Positions 22,709 through 35,600 of a DNA stretch of 64,000 nt are shown piece by piece. The stretch spans positions 372,001-436,000 of the forward strand of contig JYIP02000003.1 in the NCBI GenBank assembly GCA_001051155.2, read 5' to 3'. The position numbers and the translations under genes were made by a program. Below the pieces are notes generated by a model. It saw only the letters and a list, made by a program, of their open reading frames with translations. It was not told the origin of the DNA and searched no databases. The DNA comes from Chrysoporthe austroafricana (Eukaryota; Ascomycota; Sordariomycetes; Diaporthales; Cryphonectriaceae). Numbering within the stretch: position 1 is the first letter of the stretch; the number at the start of each line of letters is the position of its first letter.

Positions 22709-23452
22709 ATGGAAAAGAGCCCCTCTAATGCAGTCTGGGCGGCGGCGGCCAGTACACATGAGCACATTGTTGAACATGATTTCATCTTAGGGGAAAACAA
22801 GTCCCCGACCTGCAGAGTACGTCCCAGTGGCGTGTCGGCAAAAGAATACGCGGAAGGCGAGGCGCATTGGAAATTCCATGGCCTTACAATGCCCGCAGAC
22901 GCATGCTTCAACTGGGTGTCATGCAAAAAGGCGCCACTGCACTGGGTGCCGATGTACTCGGAAGAGCCGATCGCGTCCAGGCTGGCCACGATGACGGCGG
23001 CGCTGGACGCAGGCGCCGATCCCAACGAGCTGGACCATGCGCTGAACCTCCGCCGCAGCTTGGGGCGCCCGCTGCACTGCTGTCTCGGCGGCCACGGCGC
23101 GTGGGGCCCGCCCTCGGTCGTCCAGCACAACCTGCCGCTGATCGAGCTGCTGCTCTCGCGCGGCGCCGACCCGCGGCTGGACGGCCCCTTTCCGCCCCCT
23201 TGGACGATGAGGAGTCCGCTAGAGCTAGCGCGTTTCGAGGCCGAGAGCAACGGCAACCCTGACGACCATGAGGCAAAGCTTCAGCAGTGCGGGTTCTACT
23301 CTGAGGCTTTCAAAGTTATGAAAGCGGCGGCTGACAAGCTCGATGGTGAGTGGCTACTTTCAAGCCAGCCATTTCGGCCATTAATCAAAAGACAGAGCAA
23401 GACGCTGCAGCAGAGATGCGGGAGAAGAATGACAGAGGATGGTGCGTTGTGA
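22709..23452 (+). CDS. Small ankyrin-repeat-like protein
   Basis: A single-exon frame of 247 residues. Two ankyrin-type signatures are visible: TMTAALDAGADPNELDHAL near residue 95, and LPLIELLLSRGADPRLDGPF near residue 145 with a following SPLELARFEA. Such repeats mediate protein contacts. The N-terminal 80 residues and the basic C-terminal 35 residues do not resemble a known domain. The tail after KAAADKLDG could instead be an unspliced intron read-through, since GTGAGTGG follows GATG at 23345. No signal peptide. Partner unknown. Confidence 0.65.
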   Translation: MEKSPSNAVWAAAASTHEHIVEHDFILGENKSPTCRVRPSGVSAKEYAEGEAHWKFHGLTMPADACFNWVSCKKAPLHWVPMYSEEPIASRLATMTAALDAGADPNELDHALNLRRSLGRPLHCCLGGHGAWGPPSVVQHNLPLIELLLSRGADPRLDGPFPPPWTMRSPLELARFEAESNGNPDDHEAKLQQCGFYSEAFKVMKAAADKLDGEWLLSSQPFRPLIKRQSKTLQQRCGRRMTEDGAL

Positions 23453-23896
23453 TGTAGCCTTTGCCACTCGTTGACAGACTCTGTCTCTCGGAAAATCTGG
23501 GCAAAGCCTTCCCCCGAGGGGGAGGCAGTTTTCCCGGCCTGAGCCTGGCAATGACCTCAATGCCACGCCGTTTCATGACTAGGTCAGTGGGTTAGACAGC
23601 AATGTGATACAGCTACATCTTCTCGTCGATAAATTCTGCAGACGATGGAGTTGAGCGACAATCGTAAACGCGATAAGTGCGGGCGAAGAACACAGTGAAG
23701 ATTGCAGAAATACGGGCCTCATCAATACAATGTCGGAGTTGTTTAATTCATCTCTGAGAGGAACAATTGCATCGTCTGCATATTCTATAGCTTCTATTGT
23801 TGGGCATCAAATCAAATAGATCATGACTTATCAAGTAGCTGCCATTAATTATTGCGCTAGATATTCTGTCTACTTCATACTCCCGTCCTCCTTGTC
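23453..23896. other. Convergent AT-rich spacer
   Basis: Shared 3' flank of the ankyrin-like gene and the feruloyl esterase gene. No gene was seen. Confidence 0.6.
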
Positions 23897-25880
23897 TCAG
23901 TAGAGCAACTCACACGCCCAGTTTTCAGGGTCGTTTGGATCTCCCTGCCCCGAAAACTTGGCCTGCTTCGGGTGAGGGCAGATGGGCCTCTGCCGGGTAA
24001 CACTGTCGAGTGTGGTAAAGTTGTTATAGGCCGTTCCAATAATATAGTCTGGGGCGTTCCCATTCTCGACCCAGTCCATCAGAGCAAGCAGAACGTCATG
24101 CTGAGCATCCATATATCCCGGGACAGAGTACTGGCCGTTGTTTGTCATGGTAATGCCTCCAATATAGTAAGGCGCATTGACGAAGTCGGCCGTGTCGGTG
24201 CAATGACTAGACGGGTTGCATTAGATTCCTGTTCCGAACAACTAAGGGCTGGTCAGTCGGCTGATTGGTACTTACCCCATGCCAGGTATTGGAAAGAAGC
24301 GATAGAAATCGTCCAGAGTGATTCCGTTGGGTGCCATAGCCCGATGTATATGATCATGCATATAGAAACTGGCGCCAGTTGCAATACCACCGTCACTCAG
24401 TCCATGATAGTGGATGAACTTCTTGCCAGCCTGGTAAAATTCGCTCAGATCGTAGTGGTCTGCATCAGCTTGGCCTGCATTGAGGGTCTCGGACAGCTGA
24501 ACGACGTCGTCATCAAAATCTCTCCAATTCCAGTCGCTGCCGAGGCCCAGGAAGTCCTGAATGTAGCCGAGACCAATGATATTGGGGGCACCGCCGTCGA
24601 TGTTCAGGTCCCAGAAGTGCTCAGAACCAAGGAGCCACTTGGGAAAGACGAGAGTAGAATTTGTCTCCGTGAAGTCGCTGGCCAGCGTTATGTAGGTCTG
24701 GAGTTGAGCTACGGTCAAGCATCCAGCTTCGGTTGCATTGGTGACGTTGGCTGGGCAGAGAAGTTTCTCTGCATCGAAATTGCAGCCGTACGGATCAGAT
24801 ATGATGGTCTGATCCACGTATTAATGACATGAGCGTTTCGCTGTTGCGGGATGAGAATAATCGCTTACATCGACGAGGCCGTCCTGGCCATCGCATTGTC
24901 TCAGTACCTCCTTCGCTATAGGATCAAACATGCTGACTGGGATTTCAGTCACGTTGGAGAGATAATTGACGTATCCGAGCCAGAATTGCCAGATTTGTTG
25001 GTGTGACTAAAATTTGGGTTAATTAGTAAACTGCTCGCCGCGAATCTTCAACACGAAAGGCTGTGGGCTGAACTCACCGTCCACCACGCGGGCGCTCCGG
25101 CAATGATGCCGTCAAACTCGTCCGGGAACATCTGGGCCTCCTTAAAACCCTGACGGCCACCTAGTGATGGGTTAGAAGGACGCGACCGGATTTAACTCCT
25201 TCCAGCTTCTTACCTGTGCTGCAGCCCTGGTAGTAGTGGTAGCTGGGAGTTGACTCGTAGTACGCCTCGATAATGCTCTTTCCTAACACCACGCTCTCGT
25301 GCAAGGCGCGCCATCCCCAGTTTGTCTGCGAGACAGTATCGTTCGCAGCCCACGTAGCATTCGTAGTCGTACCGTTGTGGCCGGTGTCTGTTGAGATAAC
25401 AGCGTGTCCGTACTTAACACCGGTTCCCTGCGGAGGAGGTTTAATCTAGGCTCTCAGAGAGGGTAAAAAGAGGTATATTTTACCATATCGACCCAGTCCA
25501 CACCCCCGCCCAGGCCCCCGTTGCCAACAGTCCTGACCCATCGTTAGCAAAGTATAGATAACAGTTACAGACGCACGAACAGATACTCACAAGGTGCGGT
25601 TGTTCCAGTTGTCAGGCAAGAACAAGCCAAAACCGAACGTGCCGTTCACAGTCGAATTTACGGTGGCAGCAACCGCGCAGAGTTTCGGCAGGTTGATGGG
25701 GTTTGTAGGCCAAGCAAGGTCCTCGGCCGGGACGGTGAAGGAGCCATTTTCGGGAATTTCTTGTACAAAGGACAGCACAGCCCCATCCGGAAGAATAGCG
25801 TCAATCGCCTCAAAGGAGCAGTCGATAGCGAGGGCAGCAGCAGTAGACACCGCTATACCGACCAATTGTGTGAGCCTCAT
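23897..25880 (-). CDS. Secreted tannase / feruloyl esterase
   Basis: Seven exons (25591-25880, 25484-25532, 25214-25427, 25078-25160, 24869-25006, 24276-24808, 23897-24206) give 538 residues. The N-terminal MRLTQLVGIAVSTAAALA is a signal peptide. The tannase-family CS-D-HC triad is complete: C182-S183 in YQGCSTGG, D397 in HGLSDGG and H437-C438 in HCTDT. The adjacent cysteines are expected to form the disulfide linking Ser and His. Many N-x-S/T sites support secretion. The enzyme would release ferulic or related phenolic acids from plant polysaccharides or split gallate esters. The exact substrate cannot be told. All six introns are canonical. Confidence 0.94.
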
Positions 25881-27558
25881 GGTGATATCGGGTCGTCGGC
25901 ACCAGCGAATTGTTGGGGGGGGGGTGTCCCGATGAACAGCTAGGACCTGCCAATGTAGCGAGATGTGGTGGCGATAAAGGAGGAAGGACGAAAGGTAAGT
26001 AAATATATGCGGTCTCGCTCGTCAGTCATCGTAGGGTAGCATCACCATGAGAAGGCCGGAAGTGCAGCTATACCCACTACCCAGGCAGTTATGCGGTCAG
26101 ATGCCTGGTGCGCACTGGATGCATTCATCATGATCCACACGATCGATGCCATGCCTGGAACAAATCCGAGGACTGGCTCCTCAGCGCAACGCTATGACTA
26201 CCAGAGCTCTGCAATAACCTGACTTAGTCTCGATTTTGATGGCGGTGTACCATGCGCGGTGGAGAACAGCTCGGAGGACCGGCTGAGCACTTCTACGAGC
26301 CGACGGTACGACAAATTGTGTGCAAACGTTCTCCTTCCGTTTCCATAGCCCTCGGCGACGTCACTTGCTAAAGGATATGCAGTCGCTTGGATAGTACCAG
26401 GTGAAGACCACAACTGCAGTCACTAATCGTTCTGGATTCGGGCCGATTCTCACAGCAGATGGCGAGCTTGTCCTGGTGGCGAGACATAAGCGTACTCGGT
26501 CATGCGACCAGCCCCTCGATAGATGAGATGCACCTGCGCGATACTCTAGTCTAGTGGACTTGGTCTAGTAGACTTGCGGGGCAGTAGAATTGCGGGGAGT
26601 GAGGAGTGAAGAGGAGTACCTGGCTACGCTGGCTCCATAATGGGGAACGACTTGCTAAAGGGTACCCACCACCATATGCAGAGCAATAGATACGAAGTTG
26701 TATCTTGGGACAACTCTGAAGATAGAAATAATTTATGCTCGGAAATACGCTCACCAGTTTCTGGATACAACGGCATCCCGACCTACCTAGATATTTTGAA
26801 GAAGTAAGGCGCTGGCGGATCCATTCGAAAAGCCAGTACCGGAACCTTCAGCACAATTAATTCGAGCACCGGTCAGAGTCACGTGCATCATATTTTTCGG
26901 CCTCACATCTGTTTCCCAATGTTGACATGAGTGTCAGTATAATTATAGTTCAGATTCTCTTCGACATTTTCAACTTCTTTCGAGGAATTTGCGTAATTCA
27001 CAATGCCGTCGAAAACATTTGGCTGCGTGAGAATGAAATATATCAGGCGGGTTTATAGACTAAGATTTACTAGATAAGAACTCGTGAGTATAAAGGCGTG
27101 CTCGCATTGTAGTTCATAAAGGCTCGTGCGGAGTTACCGGTTGCAATGCTGATGCAAATTCTTGCTATGCTCGCAGGCGTTGGCTCGTGGAGATCATGGG
27201 TCGAATTCTAAACCACGGGAGTTGAGCGTGACTGCGAGGGGATTGACATTTCAGCAAGAAGAGGCGTCTGTCTCGGGAAGAATCGAGAGCCAGGCTGCGA
27301 GAAGTGAGGGCGAAGGCAAGTAATTAATAAGTAAGGCTAACGTCTCCTCGAAAGCACCATACCCAACCCCCCCTCTTTCCCACAAATTCTTTATCTCTAG
27401 AGCATACACGTCTACTGCAGCAGGAAGGCCAATACATTTAAAACCGCCCTTATATAGCATCGAAGATCTATTTTCTATCGTGCTCTCTATGCTTCTAGCG
27501 GGTCTAGACAGTGAATACATACATCAATCAATATATGCAATTTCATCTATCCGACCTC
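25881..27558. other. Gene-poor AT-rich spacer
   Basis: This runs from the feruloyl esterase promoter to the 3' flank of the amylase. No gene is supportable. A short imperfect direct repeat (CTAGTGGACTTG and CTAGTAGACTTG, then GCGGGG twice) lies at about 26549-26600. I see no coding remnant of a transposon. Confidence 0.55.
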
Positions 27559-29294
27559 TTATTCCTCGTAGATGTTGCTATCGCTGTGAGTGAAGGTTAG
27601 CGAGATTGCTATCCAAAAGTCGAGTCGAGCCTGGACTTCATCTCGGGCACAAAAGAGGATTTACTTACAACTCTTCGAAGAATTTTTCTCTTCCCTCCGC
27701 ATCCTTGTTCACATATATACTCACGCTGCACTGTCCACAGGGAAACTCTCCGAGACCATCGCTTCCGATTTCCACCTCTCTGTCGTTCCAGCCGAGGACG
27801 TCAGTCCATACCTCCCCAGCATGCATCTCGCCCACGTGCATCCTCTTGGTAGCGGCGCCAGCATTGCTCAGCACAACGGCGCAGCCGAACGGCCTGTCCC
27901 ACGTACCGTATCGTACGATGCCCAGGCATGTCGGCTCATCGAAGTACTCACCCTGCTGCCCGTACGCGTAGAGCTTGCGGGTCAGCATGATTCGGGGCAG
28001 GGCACCTCCGCACGACGGCGGGAATGGGTTTTCGCCTTTGATGCCGTACAGGTCCCCGTAGAACACACAGGGGTACCCGGTGTCCCGGAGAAGGATGAGC
28101 GAGTATGCAAGCGGCTTGAACCAGTCGGCTATGGGCGCCTCGAGAGCCTGATATGGCTGCGTGTCGTGGTTCATGACAAGCGTCTGGTGATAGTCAGTTC
28201 ACTGAGTAGCGCGTTTCTGGTACCGGAGGCAGCGGTCCACGTACCACTGCGCACATAGGTGCGGCCTGAACCAGGGTGTCATCAAACACTCTCCTCATGT
28301 CTGCACTGTCGCCCCGGCTGATCTCGCTGAAATTGTACACCAGTGGCGCGTCAAACAGGCAGAACTTCCTGCCCATCCTGTCAAGGTAGTACTCCATGTC
28401 TTGGAGACTGTCCTTCCAGAACTCGCCCACACAGAACCAGCCGGTGCCGTAGGTTTCGTCCATGTTGGTGATGAACTGCCGCAGGAAGTCCTCACTGAAA
28501 TGCTTGACGGCGTCGAAACGGAAGCCCTTGAGCGTGACCTGGGATGCCAGCCACTTGCCCCAGTTCAGCACATCCTCCGCCACTTCATGGTGGTCGTAGT
28601 CCAGATCCGAGCCCATGAGGTAGTCACTGGGGATCATTTAGCTCGTGTGTCCAGTGAGGGCTTGCCCGCACCCGACTCACTAGTTGCCCTTCTCGCCATC
28701 CACATCGCCCGCATCAGCCCAGTCCTTGGTCATATCTCCCATGATCTTGTAGATGGCGCTCTTGTCGTTCGCAGCATTGTAGTCGACGCCCGAGAAGTGA
28801 TACCAGTGGTACTGCATCTGGCTGTATTTCCCCTGCCTGGCGGGGAAGTCATAGCCAACCCAGGCGTGTATCTCGTAGACATCACTGACCTGCTTCGTGC
28901 GGTCGTCCTGGTCGACCTCGTGCGCCAGGCACTTCTCCTTGCGGTCAGCAGCGAACCTGTGGTTGAGCACGGCATCCCAGTACAGGCCGACGCCGTGCTC
29001 GGTAGCTGTTTCGGCCATGCTGACCAGCTCCTCCTTGGTGCCCCACTTGGTCGCGACGCCGCCCTTCTGGTCGAACTCGCCCAAGTCGTACAGGTCATAG
29101 ATGTCGTAGCCGTTGCCCTCCGGAGAGGAACCCTTGCAGCCCGGCGGGATCCAGAGGTTATCGATGCCCCATCGCTTGAGCTGGGGGATGTGCTTCTCCA
29201 GCCGAACCCAGTGCCTGTGGTCCGCGGGCACGTACCATTCGAAGGCCTGCATCATCGTCATGTTCTCAGGCGTGGGCGCCTGCTCTTCCTCCAT
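27559..29294 (-). CDS. Intracellular alpha-amylase, GH13
   Basis: Exons 28681-29294, 28245-28626, 27669-28183 and 27559-27583 give 511 residues. All four GH13 regions are present: DAVLNH (107-112), GFRFDAVKH with nucleophile D243, CVGEFW with acid/base E273, and VMNHDTQP with D339. MMQAFEWYVPADHRHW at the start and the long DQDDRTKQVSD-type B domain are typical of the bacterial-like GH13 subfamily 5. No signal peptide is visible, so the enzyme should be cytosolic and act on glycogen or alpha-glucan precursors. The final 25-base exon (DSNIYEE) replaces a premature stop in the third exon. It has a good acceptor but is the least certain part. Confidence 0.92.
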
Positions 29295-31110
29295 CTTGGC
29301 TGACGGCCCTGCTTAGTGGGCAATGCTGGATCGGTTGGATCAAAGTGTCAAGAGCAAAGCTGTGGCTTGCTCGACAAAGGCATGCCGAGGCCGCGACCTG
29401 CAGCCCTTTATAGGTACCAGTTCCATCGTCTGGCCTTCATGCTTATCCCCGGTGCGCATACGGCTCTCTAGCTCTCTAGCTCGAAAGCCAAGCGGTACGT
29501 GGGGTCGCATCCTTAGATAAGTGGTCTAGAACTGGCTGATTTCCCGGGGACTAGCCGGGGTCGTTCCAAGATTGTAAAGTTGTGAGTTGGCACGAACGTT
29601 CGTGCTAAGGGCGGAGCCAGGCGGACGCGTGCTCCCGTCGACGTGGTGCTCGAAAATGACGTCGCTTAGGTAGGTTGTCGTGCAGCGTGTGGGCCCACAT
29701 GGAGTGGGCGACATCTGAGTTGTGAGTTTACGAGTCGGGCGACGGCCCTCAACATCCACACGTGGCCTTACGGTCGAATATTCTTTCGTAGGAATTGAGC
29801 ATGGAAGGATGGCACTGTCTTGTGGCGGGACTTGTTGCATGCGCGACGTGAGTCAGTTCTGCCTAGGATTCGCAGATTCGACTTAAATCAGCTTTCATAT
29901 TATAAATTCAAAAATCAAAGAAAAAGAGGAGAGTAAGGGGGAAAAGGGGGAGGGAGGAGAAGACCCAGATCAGATAGTTATTCGTCAAATGAACAGTCCT
30001 TGGTGGATGAATAGAACAGGCAATTGGTTTCGAGCACCCCGAAGACATAAATACCTTTAGGAATTGGCTTCTCATATACAACAGCTATGATATGAATACC
30101 TGCAAATGTCTGGTTCCGGGCGAAAGATTGCCAATTAGAGCGAAGATCAAATCGAGAATCATTGTCAAGCGAGGAGCCTATTCAATACCTAGGTACCAAA
30201 GTGGTTGTTGATCAACAAAGCTTGAGCATCCGTCCCTCCGAACTCCGAATTGACCGGGAACTGAAGATACCACGATGAAATGAAAGCACTTCTTCGAGGC
30301 GTCGACCACTCAAGCACGCTCAAGCCCGAGCACAAGCTCGCTATGAACTGGTTAGAAGCGGATGACACCAGTAGACCAGCTAGTTATGATCACACCACCT
30401 GGGCAGTGCTCGTACTTTGGATCTTGCAGGGGCTATGGGAGATTCAAGAGATAGAACTACCAATAGTGAGGTTTTAGAAGTAAAGTCTTCTCTAGAGACT
30501 TACCCCTGGCGGTATGAAAGCCCCGCATGAGAGCCATGAGTCGCAGGCTTGGAGGATCTACAGCGCTGAAAGTGTGAGGGTTGGCTTGGCGCGTTTCTTG
30601 TCCAGCGCAAAGTTTCTTTTGTTTATATTGTTTCGTAATGTAAACTTGTTACACCGCAAAACAGCTTGGTAGACCGTCTTCTGGCGGAAGTAAGCCGCAG
30701 CCTTGTATCGTCAGAGAGGCAGACTGAAACTGCTGGCATCCTGGCGGCATCCACAGAAGCGCGCGGGCGGCCAAGCCCTCCCAACAACGGGCTGCATCGT
30801 ACAAGTCAAGACTCAAACTCGGCCGAAACTTGGTCATGACAACGGGCGCTGTAATGACTCCAAAGTCAGACATCTAAGCCTCGTGATCTTCAAGATGTGC
30901 CACCCATCGAAACACCGGTCGCTGTTCGTGAGCTGCAGCTGCAGCTATAAATCTGCTGGACAGTCTACGTGTTCTTCGTCCTGAGGTCACCGTGAACAAC
31001 CCATTCTAGTCTCATTGCCTGGTGCAACACATTCACATCGCTATTGACTTCGTACATTTTTTTTTTTTAATCACTTAAAATCTTCAACAAACCGCAACAA
31101 GCTGTTCAAT
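29295..31110. other. Intergenic region with purine tract and TATA box
   Basis: No protein gene is supportable. A purine-rich tract lies at about 29908-29962. The right end carries a TATAAAT box (30946-30952) and a CA/TC-rich leader for the small secreted protein. The open frames at 30280-30477 and 30703-30984 lack coding character. Confidence 0.55.
30942..30953 (+). promoter_or_regulatory. TATA box of the small secreted protein gene
   Basis: CAGCTATAAATC, with a consensus TATAAAT, lies about 160 bases before the ATG at 31111. It is followed by a CA- and T-rich leader. An identical 12-mer precedes the small cysteine-rich gene at 14898. Confidence 0.65.
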
Positions 31111-31401
31111 ATGCAGTTCTCTATCCTTGCTGTCCTCACCGCCGCGCTGGCCGGGCTTGCGTCTGCAAAGTCAAGGAAAGGTATGCATCAAATCTCGCCC
31201 TTCAGGGCCACAAACTTCGGCGGAACGAATCTTTGCTAACCCTCTCCCGGTACAGGTGCTACAAGTGCTACAGGTACTGCATGCACGGCCCTCGTTCAAG
31301 GCGTTGAGCAGTCCGGAACATGCGACGGCAACCTGTGTGCCATCGAAATTCCACCTAATGAGGTGGACAAGAACCCGCCTCTGAACGGCGGTTGCCAGTA
31401 G
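31111..31401 (+). CDS. Small secreted cysteine-containing protein, 71 residues
   Basis: Two exons, 31111-31180 and 31256-31401, joined by a 75-base intron with donor GTATGC, branch TGCTAAC and acceptor TACAG. The first 19 residues (MQFSILAVLTAALAGLASA) form a clear signal peptide, followed by a KSRK basic site that could be a Kex2-type cleavage point. The mature part is about 50 residues with four Cys (in TACTAL, SGTCDG, NLCAIE and GGCQ). It is rich in Gly, Ala and Thr and acidic near the end. A strong TATA box lies upstream. It is a candidate secreted effector-like, antimicrobial or wall-associated peptide, but no family is recognised. Confidence 0.8.
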
Positions 31402-32656
31402 ACCGATCCTGGGCAGGAAAATGGTCTATGAAATGCGCAGGATGGAAAGGAACAGAGGGCAAGGAGAAAGTGACGGGACTGCTCCAGATAGCGATATTTT
31501 AAGAAATAATTACTCAATATCCGCTGCGTCGATGTTTTTGTTCAGGGTGGGTGGAGGGGAAGCGCCATACGGACGGACGATAGACTGAAGTAGCAACGGA
31601 TATCCAAGCGTCTGCAGCCATTGCCCTCAACGACGACGACCACTCGTGTCTGCGTGTTCCTTCAGTGATGCTATTCATCAATCACGTCCTGTTGCACCAC
31701 ACCCGGTCGCCATACTGCCTAGAAGGGCCACTTGAGCCCTCGTCTCGCCCAGGCCTGTTATATAAAAGAAAGGCCCATGTTCTGTAGGCTTCAGAGGGAA
31801 GCGATGAGCAGGACTATGAGCGTGTCAGAGACGCCGGGAGCTCCAGACGTGCCAGATGGAGAGGCACAGAGGCTGAACGCAGCCCTAGGAAGCTTGTCTT
31901 GTCTCCATCCATATATATGTCTCTCCAGCAGTTACTTCTGCCGCGCCGTTCTGGCACTCGACGTCAAAATAAACGCGAGTGAGACCCGCAGATGATCTCC
32001 ACCGACCGAAGATCCCTCGTTGGCAGCGACCCCGGCCCACAGCCAGCTACCTAGTACTGGGTATGAGAGGATGCGGTAAGACAGGTGTGTATCCAAAGGC
32101 GCTAGAAAAGGGTCGACGTTGCCCTAGCTGCGCCTGGGGGATGCAGTACCTATCGAGGAATCGAATCTATCTCGAGCGAATCGTAGACGAGTCCGGCAGA
32201 CGGCCTGGCGACGATAAAGAAAAAAGGTGGGCGTGTGCAGACCTGCTGCAGCGGTGATCCGGGGCTGGGGTGGGCCACCCCCTTGTCGACGATCCCCCCC
32301 AAAGGGGCAAACCCCAGCCACCGGTTCCCCATAGCAACGCGCTGGTAAATACGTCCGTACAACGACCAGCGCGCCACCTCTTGACGCCCGACGAGGCCGA
32401 GACCACCACTTAAAGCCAGCCACGCATACGCGCCCAGCCATCTGCACATGCGCCGCTGCTTCATCTTCAACGGTCCTCCCGCTCCCGCTTGAATCCCGCC
32501 AGCCCTGCTGACGCCGTTGCTTTTCCCTCTGCCTATCACGTGTGAGCAGGGCGCCTGGGGCTTATTTACTCGATAATTAATTACTGCTAGTCCTTACCCA
32601 AGACCCGTGCCTCCTCCTCCCCTTCCTCCTCTTCTCCCTCCTCCTCGACCTTCTCG
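31402..32656. other. Intergenic region with CT-rich leader
   Basis: No gene was seen. A pyrimidine-rich tract (about 32608-32652) just before the ATG at 32657 resembles the CT-rich leaders of strongly expressed fungal genes. Confidence 0.55.
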
Positions 32657-35600
32657 ATGCATGGCCGCCGTCGTGACCACGACTTCGAGATACATGTCGA
32701 CGAAGACTGTCTGAGCCCAACGATGGAGGAAGCCACCCACATCCCACAACCCGACCTCCCTGCTGAGGAGGCTGAGAACAATGCTGTGATCGACCAGCCG
32801 GCCGAGGACCTTGTGTCTGCTGTCGATGCCGGCATTGCGATAGAGAGCGGAGCCACAGACGATCCCGAGGCGGAAGAGCATGAGCCCAGCGCGGAGGAAC
32901 TCGGGCGCTCCGGTGCCGGTCTAGAACCCACCGACGAGCATGCCGAGGTGGATCATGAAGACATAGTGGACGATACCAGGACCGACCTCGAGCACGAGGA
33001 CGCGCCGGAGCCTTCGGAGTTTGGCTACACAACGACTGACACCGAAGCCCAAGACGATGATGCTTCATCCGTCACAGAATCGGTGCACCTGAAGCGGCGG
33101 CACTCCTTCCGGACGGAAGCGCTGATCCAGGCAGCTGCTCGGGCGGTGGTATCGATGAGACAGGATGGAGACGGCGAGGGGCAGCAGCAGTCCGAGTACG
33201 AGGACGGATCCGCGGCCAGCACCGCGACAGACGAGAACGAGGACACGGATGACACCCTCCAGCTTGGCCACGACGACGCCTCGTCCAGCCGGCCTGAGTC
33301 CTCTGCCTCCTACTCGCTGCGGTCCCCGACGGAGGAATCCTCGGTGGGCGACGGCGCGTACAGCAGCTCGCACCACGGCACCGAGGACGACCTGTTTAGC
33401 ATCCACAGCCCCCTCAGCTCCCGTGATTCGGCGGACGGCCACTGCGGTGACGATGCCTTCGAGCAGATGACCGAGAAGGGCGGCGACTCCCCCCACGTAC
33501 GGTCGCGCGTCGTCTCGGGCGTGTCCGTGTCCGGCGCGTCAGAAATGTCCGATCTGTCCCGCCTGTCCCGCTACGAGGAGGAGGATTTCGTCCCCACATC
33601 TCGCAGTAACCGGCCTGCCTTCCGGAGCCCATCCTCGGTCCGCGCCATACAGATGTCCTCGCCCACGCCGTCTGTCTACTCCTCCCAGACCCGGTCGCCC
33701 AAGGTCCCGAGCAGCTTTCCTACTATCTCGCGGCTTGGAAGCCCGACCGTGTCGGGGCAGTACCCGCCTAAGGGGCGCTCCACACCATCACGGTTCAAGC
33801 CGCAGGAGGCGCCGTTGGTCCTGCTTCATGTCACGTTACTGCCCCTGCGCTGGGGCTACGGCGATGTGCTGGACCATTTTGAGGCCAAGAAGTCCGCCCC
33901 TATGCCTTTCTCCGGCGAAGGGATGAAGAACCTGCGTGGTGCCTGGCGGCAGGTGCAGGACCGCCTGGGCGACACCGTCCTCGAGCGGGGCATCCTCTTG
34001 CCGCACCCTCAGAATGACTACGAGATCCTAGAGGAGCGCTTGTTGGAGGCCCTGGAGCTGCCCCTCCGACGTCGGGCAAGAATACTAGAGTGCGGCCACT
34101 ACCTGGGACCTTCGAGCGAGATGTCCATCAGTGACGACGTCGAGTCCGAGTCCGAGTACATGAGCGATGCCGAGGGCTCTGAGGCCGGCACCAGGCAGGA
34201 GAAGAGGCATTGGTGCAAGACCTGCAGAGGCGATATCAGGTACGAGGAGCTCGGATCCGAAAGGGTCTTCCGCATCAAGGTCTACGCTAGCAACGGTCTT
34301 ATGAGTGCCGGTGCGTGGGAGGCCTGCTGGAAGGAGATGGAACGTGTTGACATCGAGGTCGAGCCCATCGTCGACTCCGACATTCGAGATGATCTGATGA
34401 AGCTGGCCGCTGCTATGGACGAAGAGCATCAGCAGCGGCTCGAAGAGGAGCAGAATCAGCAGATAGAAGAGGGACAGAGGCTGCAGCTCGAGGTGGAACA
34501 CCGCCTGTCATTGGAGCAACAGCGACGAGAATTGGAGGCACAGCGTCAGAAGTTCGAAGAAGAACGACGCCAGGCAGCAGAAGAGAGTCAACGGAAGCTT
34601 GAAGAGGAGCGGCGCAAGATCGAGGCAGAGCAGCGCCAACGCCTCGAGGAAGAACGACGTCAGAAGTTTGAGGAGGACCGCCGGCTGCTGGAAGCTCAAC
34701 GCCAGCAGTTCGAAGAGCAGCGCCTGGAGCTGGAAGAGCAGCGCAAGCTCATCGAAGAGGAGCAGCGGCAGCACCTCGAGGAGTCGAGGCGCCAGGAACT
34801 CGAGTTGGAGCATAAGATACTTGATGAGCAGCGGCAAGAACTTGAGGAGGCCCGACAGCAGTTTGAGGAAGAGCAGCGGCAGATCGCTGCGCCGCGCTCG
34901 ACATCGCGCACCTCGTATGTCGAGGATGATATCGCCTCGCAGTCGCGGGATGGTGCTGCGTCAACAGAGCTGGGTGCCCGGCGGCGAGAGTCAGACCGCC
35001 TTCGCGAGATCTATGGACACGACCGAACACAGTCTGAAGGTCTGCTCACCAACTCGTCGCCCTCGATTCACATCCATGTCGATTCGAATCGCCAACGTGA
35101 TGAGGACCAGAACTCACGCCAACTCGCCACCATCCCCGCGCACGGGGACGGCGGTGCGCACGCCAGCCCCATACACGAGGCTCGCCACCCAGACCCGTAC
35201 ATTTCCCAACGCCCTCCGCCATCGGCACCGGAGCAGGCGTTTCAGCGGCGGGACACCCAGCGTAAGTCGCTGGACGCCGCGTCACTGCCTGAGCTGGTCG
35301 GCGAGACGATCAGGGTCCTCCTCCAGGACCCGAAGAATGTGGCTATTGCTGTTCTGGTGCTGGCCCTTGCAATGCTGGCCGGGCAGTATGGGAAAGGACC
35401 GGATCGCGGCGTTGACATCTACACGCCGCCGCAGCACTACCAGCCTCATCAGCTAGACACCCGCGAGCCCGTCGGCCAGGTCGTTATGAACACGCCTCCT
35501 GCCGTTCAACAGGCTCAGTCCGTGTGGTCTGCGGCTTCTCATTCAGTCGAGACCATCTACAAGACCGTCACGGCGGAGCCTATTCAGAAACCTATAGTAT

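Noticed and set aside
26549..26600. Short imperfect direct repeats as a transposon footprint
   Set aside because: Too short, no terminal inverted repeats and no target-site duplication that can be recognised.
30703..30984. 93-codon plus-strand frame before the secreted peptide
   Set aside because: No coding character; it contains the TATA box of the downstream gene.
31127..31384. 85-codon frame overlapping the secreted peptide
   Set aside because: It reads through the intron in another frame. The spliced frame gives a signal peptide and a sensible mature protein.
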